Part shown: piece by piece, positions 10,284 through 19,458 of the stretch
Numbering within the stretch: position 1 is the first letter of the stretch
How the letters are laid out: every line of letters begins with the position of its first letter
Source: Alteromonas indica
Lineage (GTDB): Bacteria > Pseudomonadota > Gammaproteobacteria > Enterobacterales > Alteromonadaceae
Length of the DNA: 64,000 nt
Direction: 5' to 3'
Assembly (NCBI GenBank): GCA_003056425.1
Contig: PYVY01000004.1
Coordinates: 1-64,000 of the forward strand
Notes under the pieces: generated by a model
Told to the model about the DNA's origin: nothing
What the model saw: the letters and a program-made list of their open reading frames with translations, nothing else
The model's database searches: none
Program-made: the position numbers and the translations under genes

Positions 10284-11143
10284 CGGGCCGGTGAGGTATT
10301 GCGCCAGGCCAGTACATGTTGCCTTACAATTGGCATGTCGGCTAGCTCACATACGTGTAGCGCCTCGGGCTTGTGTAACTCTGAATGAATATACAAGCCC
10401 GGAAGAAATGCTACGCCCATCCCCATAACCACCATCTGGCGCAACGTATCCAGGCTGGTTCCTTCATAATCCCGGGCTACATTTGCCCCCAGCCGCATAC
10501 AAATTTCCTGTACCTGGTGGTGAAAGTGATGGCGGTCTTCCAGTGTCAGTACCTGTTCACCACGAATTTGTTCAGGGTCGATATAATCTTGATCTGCTAA
10601 CGGGTGGTCAGAGGGTAAAACAAACTTGAGTGGTTCATAAAACAACGGCTGGCTTTGCACTTGCGAATTTGTTTGCGACATTGGCGATAGAATAAGGTCG
10701 TACTCGCCGGTGAGTAGTCCCTGAAATAGCTGATCCGGGGCTGCTTCACGCACATAAAATTTAAGACCAGGCTTTAGCGCATGAATATCCGGTAGAATAT
10801 GCGGTAACAGATAAGGACCTAAAGTCGGTGGTATACCGAGGCGGTACATGGTGTTTTCACCATCGGATAAATTACGCGCAACTTCATGAAAGTGAAGATT
10901 GGCCTTCAGAACTTGCTCGGCGTAATGCAAAAGCGCATGGCCGTGAGCGCTGAGTAAGGTACCCGAGCGGGAACGTTCAAACAAGGTAAGGCCAAGGTGG
11001 TTTTCCAAGGCATTGATTTGCGTAGTCAGGGTAGGCTGACTAACCCCAAGGGCGTGGGCTGCCCGGCGAAAATTTAATTGCCGGGCCACCGTCACAAAAT
11101 AACGTAACTGGTTCAGTGACGGGGTTTTTCCTTCAGACAGCAT
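10187..11143 (-). CDS. LysR-family regulator, OxyR-like but lacking the peroxidatic cysteine
   Basis: A 318-residue LysR protein with N-terminal HTH (NFRRAAHALGVSQPTLTTQINALE) and an OxyR-like effector domain (GIPPTLGPYLLPHILP; GTSLDTLRQMVVMGMGVAFLPG). Aligning LTLEDRHHFHHQVQEICMRLGA to E. coli OxyR puts His where the peroxide-reacting Cys199 should be, while the second cysteine (ICM) is kept. Disulfide sensing as in OxyR is therefore unlikely. The start at 11143 is preferred because GGAG lies 9 bases before it; an in-frame ATG at 11176 would add 11 residues without a visible ribosome binding site. The gene is divergent from a carbonic anhydrase, its probable target. Its 3' end is duplicated in the tandem array downstream. 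Confidence 0.85.
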   Translation of the reverse strand: MLSEGKTPSLNQLRYFVTVARQLNFRRAAHALGVSQPTLTTQINALENHLGLTLFERSRSGTLLSAHGHALLHYAEQVLKANLHFHEVARNLSDGENTMYRLGIPPTLGPYLLPHILPDIHALKPGLKFYVREAAPDQLFQGLLTGEYDLILSPMSQTNSQVQSQPLFYEPLKFVLPSDHPLADQDYIDPEQIRGEQVLTLEDRHHFHHQVQEICMRLGANVARDYEGTSLDTLRQMVVMGMGVAFLPGLYIHSELHKPEALHVCELADMPIVRQHVLAWRNTSPARAFFRELSAVMRDIIRQRLSDAVTVTESSSNV

Positions 11144-11193
11144 GGTTTTATGCTCCAGTTTGTTTATAGTCGCCATAACAGCAATAAAAGCCC

Positions 11194-11212
11194 TGATAGT
11201 TGTATGTTATCA
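11194..11212. promoter_or_regulatory. Candidate LysR-type operator between OxyR-like gene and carbonic anhydrase
   Basis: TGATAGTTGTATGTTATCA contains perfect TGATA/TATCA arms and a T-N11-A core, the shape of LysR-family sites. A second short palindrome (CTATCAGATAG) lies at about 11238-11248. Both sit in the divergent promoter region of the OxyR-like regulator and the first carbonic anhydrase. Pattern only. Confidence 0.35.
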
Positions 11213-11317
11213 CTGGCGAAGGAAAAGCGCGATAAACCTATCAGATAGCGCTGGGATTACACCCTGAGTGTGGTTTCCGGCAACATTCCAGATTACTGTT
11301 ATACTAAGAGGCAACTT

Positions 11318-11947
11318 ATGAAACACCTGATCAAAGGCGTGGCAAAATTTCAAAGTGATGTGTACCCAGGCAAAAAGGCCGCGTTCCAGAAGCTGGCTAA
11401 CGGACAGAACCCTGAAGTGCTGTTTATTACCTGTGCTGATTCACGTATAGATCCTAATCTGATTACGCAAACTGAGCCTGGTGAACTGTTTATTTGTCGC
11501 AATGCCGGCAATATTGTACCGCCTCACTCAAATCAAACCGGCGGCATGACGGCCTCAATCGAGTTTGCTGTGGCGGCGTTGGGTGTGGCCCACGTAGTCG
11601 TGTGTGGCCATACCGACTGCGGTGCAATGAAGGGCGCGCTGGCGCCAGAAAGCCTTAGTGAACTGCCCCATGTTAAAGAGTGGCTGGGCCACTGCCGCTG
11701 CGCAACTGAAGTAGTGCGCGAAAAATACGGTAAAGCAGATGAATCACGTTTAAAAGAAGTTACGGAAGAAAATGTATTACAGCAAATTCAACATTTAAAA
11801 ACGCATCCTGCGGTGGCGGCCAAAATTGCTACCGGAGCGTTGCAGTTGCACGGCTGGGTATATCATATAGAAACGGGCGAAGTATTGTGCTGGAGTGATG
11901 AGCGCGAAGGCTTTGCACCAATGGAAGAAGTCTACCGGCAAGCATAG
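11318..11947 (+). CDS. Beta-carbonic anhydrase (first of two tandem paralogs)
   Basis: Interconverts CO2 and bicarbonate. The 209-residue beta-class enzyme shows the zinc and active-site residues Cys39, Asp41 and Arg43 (ITCADSRID), His98 and Cys101 (VCGHTDCGAMKG), plus the RNAGNIVPP segment. The start is the ATG at 11318, preceded by AAGAGGCAACTT; a longer frame from 11270 lacks a ribosome binding site. The second paralog, 412 bp downstream, is nearly identical over the first 100 residues and diverges towards the C-terminus. The divergent OxyR-like gene may control it. Confidence 0.95.
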   Translation: MKHLIKGVAKFQSDVYPGKKAAFQKLANGQNPEVLFITCADSRIDPNLITQTEPGELFICRNAGNIVPPHSNQTGGMTASIEFAVAALGVAHVVVCGHTDCGAMKGALAPESLSELPHVKEWLGHCRCATEVVREKYGKADESRLKEVTEENVLQQIQHLKTHPAVAAKIATGALQLHGWVYHIETGEVLCWSDEREGFAPMEEVYRQA

Positions 11948-12359
11948 CCATACAATACGTTCTAGCAACCGCGCTGCGCCCATAAGCCTGTGAAATTTAG
12001 CGCGCTTTGCCGCAGGCTGAGTTTCACCAACAGCGGCAATAAGCGGCTGTCGTTAAAAATAAGTTAATAAATAAAAATTTGCGCACCACGCGCACCTAAC
12101 GCTTCGGGTAGTGCCTCCTGCTACCCGGGCATCCCCGCCATTTTTAATGCTATCTATATGTTTATATAACAATATTTTTAAGTTTTGAGGTGCTGTGCGG
12201 TTACCCGTCGGCATAGCGTTAACTACGTCCCTGGCTTACTTCTGATAGTTAGGCGCTATCACGAGATAACGTATTATTCTATAAAGCTATCAAGTGACAC
12301 TTCTGCTATAGCAAATTTAAACGTATTGTAAAGTAAACAACACTGACAGGAGTATTACT
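11948..12359. other. Gene-free spacer between the carbonic anhydrase genes
   Basis: No ORF is supported in these 412 bases. A perfect inverted repeat GGGTAG/CTACCC (12106-12111 and 12121-12126) with a later short T-run could end the first transcript, but it is not a textbook terminator. The last 150 bases are AT-rich and probably hold the promoter of the second carbonic anhydrase. Confidence 0.4.
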
Positions 12360-12998
12360 ATGGATCATGTCATATCAGGCGTCGCGAAGTTCCAAAAGGA
12401 AGTATACCCCGGGAAGAAAGCCACATTTCAAAAACTGGCTAATGGTCAAAATCCTGAAGTTCTGTTTATCACCTGTTCGGACTCGCGTATCGATCCCAAC
12501 CTCGTTACGCAAACCGGACCAGGTGAACTTTTTATCTGTCGCAATGCCGGCAATATTGTGCCACCTCATTCTAACCAGACTGGTGGTATGACCGCCTCTA
12601 TCGAGTTTGCTGTTGCAGCGCTTGGGGTGACGCATATTGTGGTATGCGGACATACCGATTGTGGGGCAATGAAAGGCGCGCTTAACCCTGAAGGATTGGA
12701 AGGCCTGCCTCATGTAAAAGAATGGTTGGGTCACTGCCGCTGTGCCACCGAAGTGGTGAAAGAGCGTCATGGAAAAGTGGATTACGAGCATCTGGAAGAA
12801 GTTACCCAGGAAAATGTGGTGCAGCAATTACAACATTTACGCACGCATCCTTCAGTAGCTGCAAAACTGGCTACAGGACAAGTTAAATTACATGGCTGGG
12901 TTTACCACATTGGTTCGGGCGAAGTACTTTGTTATGACAGTGCTTCGGGCGAGTTTGAACGTATGAGCCAGGCCTACGCTGAAAAGCAACTGGCGTAA
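12360..12998 (+). CDS. Beta-carbonic anhydrase (second tandem paralog)
   Basis: A 212-residue beta-class carbonic anhydrase with Cys39-Asp41-Arg43 (ITCSDSRID), His98 and Cys101 (VCGHTDCGAMKG). The ATG is preceded by CAGGAGTATTACT, a good ribosome binding site. It is followed after 18 bases by a SulP anion transporter, a widespread pairing in which the enzyme supplies or uses bicarbonate moved by the carrier. It resembles the upstream paralog so closely that a tandem duplication is the simplest origin. Separate promoters would allow different regulation. Confidence 0.95.
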   Translation: MDHVISGVAKFQKEVYPGKKATFQKLANGQNPEVLFITCSDSRIDPNLVTQTGPGELFICRNAGNIVPPHSNQTGGMTASIEFAVAALGVTHIVVCGHTDCGAMKGALNPEGLEGLPHVKEWLGHCRCATEVVKERHGKVDYEHLEEVTQENVVQQLQHLRTHPSVAAKLATGQVKLHGWVYHIGSGEVLCYDSASGEFERMSQAYAEKQLA

Positions 12999-13016
12999 GC
13001 CAATAAGGTTTAATTA

Positions 13017-14663
13017 ATGATTAAAATAAATACAACGAATATACGTGGAGACCTTACCGGTGGTTTAACCGCCGGTATTGTGGCGTTGCCGCTAGCCCTT
13101 GCGCTTGGCGTGGCGTCAGGTTTAGGGCCAATGGCCGGGCTATATGGTGCAATTGCGGTAGGCTTTTTCGCCTCTCTTTTTGGTGGCACACCATCACAAA
13201 TTTCTGGCCCTACCGGCCCCATGGTGGTGGTACTGGCCGGGCTGTTTGCCAGCTTGTCAGGTGACGCCGAGCTTATCTTCACCGCCGTATTACTGGCCGG
13301 TATATTTCAGATACTTTTCGGCATACTTGGGGTAGGCCAGTATATTCGACTGGTACCCTATCCGGTGATCTCAGGCTTTATGTCCGGTATCGGGGCCATT
13401 ATTATTATCCTGCAACTTGGCCGTCTGATGGGGCATGAGCCTCCGGGCGGTACCTTGGGTGCGCTAAGTTACTTACCTACAGCTCTGGCGGACATCAATT
13501 TCACTACGCTGGCGTTAGGTATTGGTACGCTGCTTATTGCCTATAAATGGCCAGCCGCGTTGGGTAAATTTGTACCAGGAGCGCTGGCCGCGCTCATTAT
13601 TGGTACGCTGGCAAGCCTGATGCTGACCAATGTACCCATTCTTGGGGATATCCCGACTGGGTTGCCCAGCCTGCATATGCCTGTATTTGAGCAAGGCCAG
13701 ATCTTCCTGGTGGTCGAAGCGGCATTTATCCTGGCGGTGCTAGGGGCGATTGATAGCCTGTTAACCTCTCTGGTGGCCGATAACATGACCCGTACCCGTC
13801 ACGATAGCAATCGTGAGCTGGTAGGTCAGGGTATTGGTAACACCGTAGCGGGTTTAATTGGCGGTATAGCGGGCGCCGGTGCCACTATGCGTACAGTGGT
13901 GAACATTCGAAGTGGTGGTAAAGACCGTATCTCGGGCATGACCCACGCGTTGGTATTGTTGGCGATTGTACTTGGGCTTAGCCCTCTGGCGGCGCAAATA
14001 CCGCATGCCGTCTTGGCGGGTATTCTGGTTAAGGTCGGTTTGGATATCATCGACTGGGGCTACTTACGCCGCGCACATACCGGGCCACGTTGGGATTTTG
14101 CCCTGATGGTATTGGTGCTGGGTCTGACGGTGTTTGTTGATTTGATTACCGCAGTAGGTGTTGGTGTAGTCTTGGCAGCCTTAGCCTATGTTCGCCAGGT
14201 TGCGCAATTGCAAATTGAAGAAGTTAATAAAATTCCAGAATACCTGGCTGACGAAGAAGAAAATGCGTTGCTGGAGCGGGCCCAGGGCAAAGTAAGTTTG
14301 TTTAGCTTTGGTGGTCCACTGAGCTTTGGTGCGGCAGCTGACCTGGGTCATCATGTTCGTGAAAAAGTAAAACCCGGTTCGCAAGTGCTTATTCTGGACT
14401 TTAGCCGAGTGCCAGTGGTAGATGTGTCAGCGGCAATGGCTGTAGAAACCATTACTGCTGATGCTACCGCAGGTGGCCGGGAACTGGTTATCAGCGGTGC
14501 TAGCCCAGCGGTAACCAAGGTACTGGACAATATTAACGTGCATCAACCTAACGTACGTATGTTTGCTACCAGGTTAGAAGCTCTTGATTGTGCGCTGCGC
14601 ATTATTGAGGACAGAAAAAAGACTAACCCGGTAAGCGGTAACGGAAAACTGGCAGAAGCCTGA
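13017..14663 (+). CDS. SulP-family anion transporter with STAS domain (probable bicarbonate transporter)
   Basis: A 548-residue inner-membrane SulP/SLC26 carrier. The N-terminal signature is clear (GDLTGGLTAGIVALPLALALG, then GLYGAIAVGFFASLFGGTP). About ten to twelve hydrophobic helices follow to residue 400. A C-terminal cytoplasmic STAS domain lies at about 415-530 (VLILDFSRVPVVDVSAAMAVE). Fusion-like pairing with a carbonic anhydrase gene directly upstream points to bicarbonate as substrate, as for BicA-type carriers, but sulfate or other anions cannot be excluded from sequence. A strong terminator follows. Confidence 0.9.
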   Translation: MIKINTTNIRGDLTGGLTAGIVALPLALALGVASGLGPMAGLYGAIAVGFFASLFGGTPSQISGPTGPMVVVLAGLFASLSGDAELIFTAVLLAGIFQILFGILGVGQYIRLVPYPVISGFMSGIGAIIIILQLGRLMGHEPPGGTLGALSYLPTALADINFTTLALGIGTLLIAYKWPAALGKFVPGALAALIIGTLASLMLTNVPILGDIPTGLPSLHMPVFEQGQIFLVVEAAFILAVLGAIDSLLTSLVADNMTRTRHDSNRELVGQGIGNTVAGLIGGIAGAGATMRTVVNIRSGGKDRISGMTHALVLLAIVLGLSPLAAQIPHAVLAGILVKVGLDIIDWGYLRRAHTGPRWDFALMVLVLGLTVFVDLITAVGVGVVLAALAYVRQVAQLQIEEVNKIPEYLADEEENALLERAQGKVSLFSFGGPLSFGAAADLGHHVREKVKPGSQVLILDFSRVPVVDVSAAMAVETITADATAGGRELVISGASPAVTKVLDNINVHQPNVRMFATRLEALDCALRIIEDRKKTNPVSGNGKLAEA

Positions 14664-14706
14664 CCTCCGGCCTGCCGCGACAGCGGCAACCGTTTACCTG
14701 TGATAA

Positions 14707-14732
14707 AACCCCTCCTGCGAGGGGTTTTTTAT
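14707..14732 (+). terminator. Rho-independent terminator after the SulP gene
   Basis: Stem AACCCCTC-CTGC-GAGGGGTT followed by a T-run, ending the carbonic anhydrase-SulP transcript. Confidence 0.9.
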
Positions 14733-15091
14733 TGGCTGTTTACCAGCACGAAAGGCTAAACAAGTGGCTATTCACAGAAGCGTTCAGAGTAAGCCGGGGA
14801 GACGGCGTAGCGCTACATTGGTGCAATATTTACGTAATATTGCATTTCGTTTGTTCATAGGGGGCCCTTGAGTGGAGTATGAGGCGGGCTGGGAGCAGAG
14901 CAAAATTATATCGGCCGCGATTTGACCTAATCTCACACTATGGCAGGAACCCCAGAGTTCACGCCGGTCTTTGTGCTATTACAGGTTCTTCCGGAGATGT
15001 TTAACATAGTGTTTTAGGGGCAACAGGCTGATGTTGCACGTATTTTGCACTGATCCAGTTATTGTCAGGCTACCGATTAGAATAATTCCCC
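14733..15091. other. Intergenic region, nothing recognised
   Basis: About 360 bases between the SulP terminator and the MscS gene. No supported ORF, repeat or RNA signature was seen; presumably it holds the promoter of the channel gene. Confidence 0.4.
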
Positions 15092-16195
15092 GTGCAATTA
15101 ATCAGCACCCACCCTGCTATTACCCAACTATTGGATTTTTTACCGTTATGGAGCGCTATCGCCATACTGGCTGCCGCGGGTTTTACCGTACTGTGGATAG
15201 TAAAAACGATAGTTATATTGCTGTGGGTAAAAATATCCGCACGCACACCTTTCTTTTTAGATTCAGTGATACTTGATGCTGCCCGACGCCCGTTAAATCT
15301 GGTGGTATTGGTTGCCTCGCTGTGGGGCGCAGTATCTTATCTTGTGTATATTGAGCGGATTGACGAAACAGCCTTAAGTTGGCTTAATCATTTGTCGGTG
15401 GCCATCTTGGTATTTGCAGTTATTCTGTTTATAGATCGGCTTACCCGCATGACGTTAAACCATTATCAAGGCGCCTCGGTGGTGCTGAAAACCAGCGGAC
15501 CGCTCATAAAGGGCACGATTCGTCTGTTTATTTTTGCGCTGGGTATCCTGGTTATCCTCAGTACCTTGGGCATATCGATAACCCCCGTAGTTGCATCGCT
15601 AGGTATTGGTTCGCTTGCTGTGGCTCTTGCCTTGCAGCCCACGCTTGAAAACTTTTTCTCCGGTTTACAGATATTGGCCGATAAACCCATCAGGGTGGGC
15701 GATTTTGTAGAATTAGAATCGGGGGAGCAGGGTTTTGTAGAGCAGATAGGCTGGCGTTCGGTATGGATAAAGATGCTGCCTAATAATATCGTTATTATGC
15801 CAAACAGTACGTTGGCAAAATCTAAGATTATTAACTATTACTATCCTGAAAAGCAGTTGTCGGTGCCGGTAGATTGTTCGGTTCATTACGATTCAGATCT
15901 TGAGCATGTGGAACGGGTCGCACTGGAAGTGGCGCGGGAAATTCTGGTGAGTCATAAATGGGGAATCGATGATTACGACACCTTTGTGGTGTTCACAGCG
16001 TTTGATAGTTCCAGCATCAACTTTACCGTTATGCTACGGGCAGAAGAATATTTTAATCGATTTTTTCTTAAATCAGCATTCATTAAAGCGCTACACAAAC
16101 GCTTTAAACAAGAAGGCATTGTCATTCCTTATCCGATTAATGCTATCAATCTTACCCAGGAAAAAGCAGACACCACCCTTAAGCCGCCGCAGTAA
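15092..16195 (+). CDS. MscS-family mechanosensitive channel
   Basis: A 367-residue small-conductance mechanosensitive channel homolog that would release solutes on hypo-osmotic shock. There are about four to five N-terminal membrane helices, then the pore helix and beta-domain signature: GIGSLAVALALQPTLENFFSG at about 170-190, KPIRVGDFVELES, and VIMPNSTLAKSKIINYYYPE. The Ala/Gly pattern of the pore helix is conserved. A GTG start at 15092 is used; no strong ribosome binding site is visible and the exact start is uncertain. Confidence 0.88.
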   Translation: MQLISTHPAITQLLDFLPLWSAIAILAAAGFTVLWIVKTIVILLWVKISARTPFFLDSVILDAARRPLNLVVLVASLWGAVSYLVYIERIDETALSWLNHLSVAILVFAVILFIDRLTRMTLNHYQGASVVLKTSGPLIKGTIRLFIFALGILVILSTLGISITPVVASLGIGSLAVALALQPTLENFFSGLQILADKPIRVGDFVELESGEQGFVEQIGWRSVWIKMLPNNIVIMPNSTLAKSKIINYYYPEKQLSVPVDCSVHYDSDLEHVERVALEVAREILVSHKWGIDDYDTFVVFTAFDSSSINFTVMLRAEEYFNRFFLKSAFIKALHKRFKQEGIVIPYPINAINLTQEKADTTLKPPQ

Positions 16196-16423
16196 TAAGC
16201 GCATGATTAACGGCATGGCCAGGGCGGGCTTTTGAATAACGGCTTTGGCGCAAAAGCCTGGAACAAACCGCAAAAGCACCACCCGGGGGCAAGCCATCAC
16301 AATAAACGGTGGTGGGCGGCGGCTAACCCTGCTTGCCGCCTTTGTTTCCTTTCTCTGTAATGGGGAGGCGGCTGGCCTATCGGGCGCCCTGGCAGATGTG
16401 TATGGCCTGGACACACTGCTGGT

Positions 16424-16669
16424 TTAGCGTGTTTCTTTTTCGATGGCGTAGATATCATCATCAATGGTATTGAGTCTTTCCTCAAAAATGGCTCTTGCAT
16501 CATGCAGCCCACGATTGTAGTAATAAGCGCCTAACTCTGTGGCTACAAAGTCTAAAAGAAATTCGGTATCGAACTGCCCTATATCCAGCTCCAGTTCCTG
16601 TTCAAGATAAGTTTGCAGCTTTTGTACCATTGACTCTTTCTGTTGCGCAGTGAATTTGATGGTGGACAT
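16424..16669 (-). CDS. DUF2164 family protein
   Basis: An 81-residue acidic, mostly helical cytoplasmic protein matching DUF2164 by its core: IGQFDTEFLLDFVATELG, then YYYNRGLHDARAIFEERL. The start at 16669 is favoured because AAGGAG lies 10 bases before it; the frame extends upstream to 16723 without support. Function unknown for the family. It is transcribed towards the mscS gene and appears monocistronic. Confidence 0.8.
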   Translation of the reverse strand: MSTIKFTAQQKESMVQKLQTYLEQELELDIGQFDTEFLLDFVATELGAYYYNRGLHDARAIFEERLNTIDDDIYAIEKETR

Positions 16670-16723
16670 GGCGGGGAGTCTCCTTAGGCGTAACGCCTCG
16701 GCAGTGACGAAAATGTTATGCAT

Positions 16724-17321
16724 TTAGCTACAAAGGCTACGGCCTGTAATTACGCGCGCCCTTGTAGGTTAGCGCTGCATAAGTCTTGGCTGGTTTAACC
16801 TCGCCATTCTTTAAATTAAGGTATGTTTATCAGCTTCCTGGCGGGCGGGATGAGTATACCCAGTTACCGGCTTTTACCCAATCAAGGTTTGAAAAATGCG
16901 GTTTTGTCCATTAAACAAAGCGTGCTAAACCTGGCGCGCTTGTGTCGAGCGCTGATATCTCACTTACCCTCTATACCCTCTATACCCTCTATACCCAAAG
17001 CAGTCCTAATCGTTATAAATTAAACGTAAGGAATAACAGTACCAGAAAATTAGCATAATCTGCGGGTAAAAGGATTGCCGCCTTCATGCTATTTGCTCTG
17101 CGTTCTGCGGCGGGCTATCCGGTTAGCTATGTGAAGAGCTATGCCAGGAGCTGTGCGGCAGTCTAAGCAATGTTATAAGGGGGGTTGCATGGACAGCGAA
17201 GGCAGCTATCGGGCATAAGCAATTTTGTACCATTTAGGTAGAGTTGACGTAGCATCCGGGTAGCCTTTGTCCGCTATCAACAGATAACTGGTTGGCAGCG
17301 CTTATTCGTTCCAACTGATAC
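16724..17321. other. Gene-free region with a short 9-bp tandem repeat
   Basis: No convincing gene. At about 16971-16996 the 9-mer CCCTCTATA is repeated three times plus a partial copy. It would encode repeating Ile-Pro-Ser in a 66-residue frame at 16823-17023 that I do not accept as real. The remainder shows no recognised feature. Confidence 0.5.
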
Positions 17322-17351
17322 AAAAAAGCCCCAACAAAGTGGGGCTTTCTT
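17322..17351 (-). terminator. Rho-independent terminator of the M13 peptidase gene
   Basis: On the minus strand, stem AAGCCCCAC-TTT-GTTGGGGCTT runs into TTTTTT, 35 bases after the peptidase stop. Confidence 0.85.
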
Positions 17352-17385
17352 TACCAGTAAAACGCAATATTCGGGCGTTAACTGA

Positions 17386-19458
17386 TTACCAGATTTTTAC
17401 CCGGTCTTCCGGGGCAAGATACAAGCTGTCTTCTGGTTTCACATCAAACGCTTTATACCAGGCATCCAGGTTGCGCGGCGCTTGGGTGCGGTAGCGGGCC
17501 GGAGAGTGGGGGTCTGAACGCAACTGGTTCATCAGGCTCTCTTCGGTACGTTTTTCACGCCATACCTGGGCCCATGCCAGGAAGAAGCGTTGGTCGCCGG
17601 TTAGCCCGTCGATTACGGGTGCTTCTTTACCATCCAGGCTGATTTTATAAGCTTCATAGGCCATTGACAGGCCGCCTACATCGCCAATATTTTCGCCCAG
17701 CGTAAGCCGTCCATTCACCGTATTGCCTTCGATAGGCTCGTACTGGCTGTATTGCTCATCAAGCTGGTCCACTTTGGCCGTAAACGCTTTCAGGTCTTCT
17801 TCAGTCCACCAGTTACGTTGGATTCCGTCGGCATCCGATTTTGCCCCCTGGTCATCAAAACCGTGGCCCATTTCATGGCCAATAACCGCGCCAATGGCAC
17901 CGTAATTCACCGCAGGATCGGCATTCGGATCGAAAAAGGGAGGTTGTAAAATTGCTGCCGGAAAAACAATTTCGTTAAACGATGAATTGTAATAGGCATT
18001 TACGGTTTGGGGCGTCATACCCCAGCGTTCGCGGTCAGTGGCTTTAAGCTCATTGGCGACATCACGCTGCATAAAGAATTTACGCAGGTTACGAATATTG
18101 CCCACCAAATCATCAGTTTTAATGGTGACATTATCAAGCTTTATCCACTCATCCGGATAACCAATTTTAGGCCGGAATGCGGCGAGTTTTTGCTTCGCTG
18201 CCTGTTTGGTTTCTTCGCCCATCCAGTCAAGCTGTTCAATTCGCTTTTTAAGGGCAGCGCGCAGGTTTTCAACCAACTCGCTCATTTGCTCTTTGGAGCT
18301 TTCCGGGAAGTAATTATCGACATAGGTTTTACCAATAGCAAAACCCAGTGATTCAGTTCCCGACATTTGCGACAACGCACGCTTCCAGCGTGGCAGTGGC
18401 TCTTTCTGCCCATTTAGGGTAGTGCCGAAAAAGGTGAAGTTTGCATCGTAAATAGCTTGCGATAGATAACCCGCATTATTCGAGATAGTGTGATAGGCCA
18501 GGTAATCTTTCCAGGTTTGCAGGTCTTCACTGTTAATCAGTTGAATAACCTGTTTAACCGGCTCAGGCGTAGTAATGTTAAGTTCAGGCGCTTTCAGGCC
18601 ACTTTGCTCAAAGTACAGATCCCAGTCAAACCCGTTATATTCATCAGACAATTCGGCGCGGGCGATCTGGTTAAGCGTAAGTTCGCGGTCACGGCGCTTT
18701 TCGCGCGGCCACTGAGCCTGCGCTATTTTTGTTTCCAGGGCCATAATAGCTTCAGCTTTTTGCGCGGCATTTGGCATGTCAGCGAAGTTAAGCATTTCTT
18801 CAATATGCTTCAGGTAAGCCGTGCGAATCTCTGTAAAACGTGGCTGATCGCTAAGGTAATAATCACGGTCCGGCAGGCCCAGACCATCAACGCCAATCGT
18901 CACCTGGTATTCGTTTGGATCCAACCGGTTGTACCATAGACCAGCGCTGATAGGAGAGGCGTTACCATATAGCCACGCGTTACCAAACAAGGCGGTAAGG
19001 TCTTGCTCATTGGCCGCAGCATCAATTTTTGCCAGTACATCGGCAATCGGTTCAAGACCCTTTTGATTGATCGTCTCTTCGTCCATATAGGCTTGGTAAA
19101 AATCATGTACCAATTGCTCTTCGGGCGTAAGGTCTTCTTTTGCCATAATGTCGTCAATTATGGTTTTAACCTGTTCCTGGCTACGGTCAAACAGGGCGGT
19201 GAATGCGCCAAAGCGAACTTTATCGGCAGGTAGTTCAAAATTGTCATACCAGGTGCCACTGGCGTAACGGAAAAAATCTTCGCCAGGCTTTACCGATTTA
19301 TCCATCGCGCTAAGATCTACCCCAAAACTGCCTAACTCCGCCTGGCCCTGCTTTTGTTCTTGTTGGGTGTTAGCCTGTTCGCTTGATTGTTCTGGCTGGC
19401 CGCATCCGGCCAAACCCAGAGATGCTGCCACCATGGCGGCAAGTAAACTATATTTCAT
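17386..19458 (-). CDS. M13 family metallopeptidase lipoprotein (PepO/neprilysin type)
   Basis: A 690-residue zinc endopeptidase of the M13 family, which cuts small peptides. The N-terminus is a lipoprotein signal with lipobox LAGC at about residues 16-19, so the enzyme is probably membrane-anchored in the periplasm. The zinc-binding HEMGH is near residue 526 (VIGHEMGHGFDDQG) and the third ligand lies in ENIGDVGG near residue 588. The C-terminal HSPARYRTQAP and a final tryptophan are family hallmarks. The start overlaps by 11 bases the end of the FemAB-like gene upstream, so the two are probably co-transcribed. Confidence 0.95.
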   Translation of the reverse strand: MKYSLLAAMVAASLGLAGCGQPEQSSEQANTQQEQKQGQAELGSFGVDLSAMDKSVKPGEDFFRYASGTWYDNFELPADKVRFGAFTALFDRSQEQVKTIIDDIMAKEDLTPEEQLVHDFYQAYMDEETINQKGLEPIADVLAKIDAAANEQDLTALFGNAWLYGNASPISAGLWYNRLDPNEYQVTIGVDGLGLPDRDYYLSDQPRFTEIRTAYLKHIEEMLNFADMPNAAQKAEAIMALETKIAQAQWPREKRRDRELTLNQIARAELSDEYNGFDWDLYFEQSGLKAPELNITTPEPVKQVIQLINSEDLQTWKDYLAYHTISNNAGYLSQAIYDANFTFFGTTLNGQKEPLPRWKRALSQMSGTESLGFAIGKTYVDNYFPESSKEQMSELVENLRAALKKRIEQLDWMGEETKQAAKQKLAAFRPKIGYPDEWIKLDNVTIKTDDLVGNIRNLRKFFMQRDVANELKATDRERWGMTPQTVNAYYNSSFNEIVFPAAILQPPFFDPNADPAVNYGAIGAVIGHEMGHGFDDQGAKSDADGIQRNWWTEEDLKAFTAKVDQLDEQYSQYEPIEGNTVNGRLTLGENIGDVGGLSMAYEAYKISLDGKEAPVIDGLTGDQRFFLAWAQVWREKRTEESLMNQLRSDPHSPARYRTQAPRNLDAWYKAFDVKPEDSLYLAPEDRVKIW

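Noticed and set aside
16823..17023. 66-residue frame with Ile-Pro-Ser repeats
   Set aside because: Composition comes from a 9-bp tandem repeat, with no ribosome binding site or homology that I recognise.
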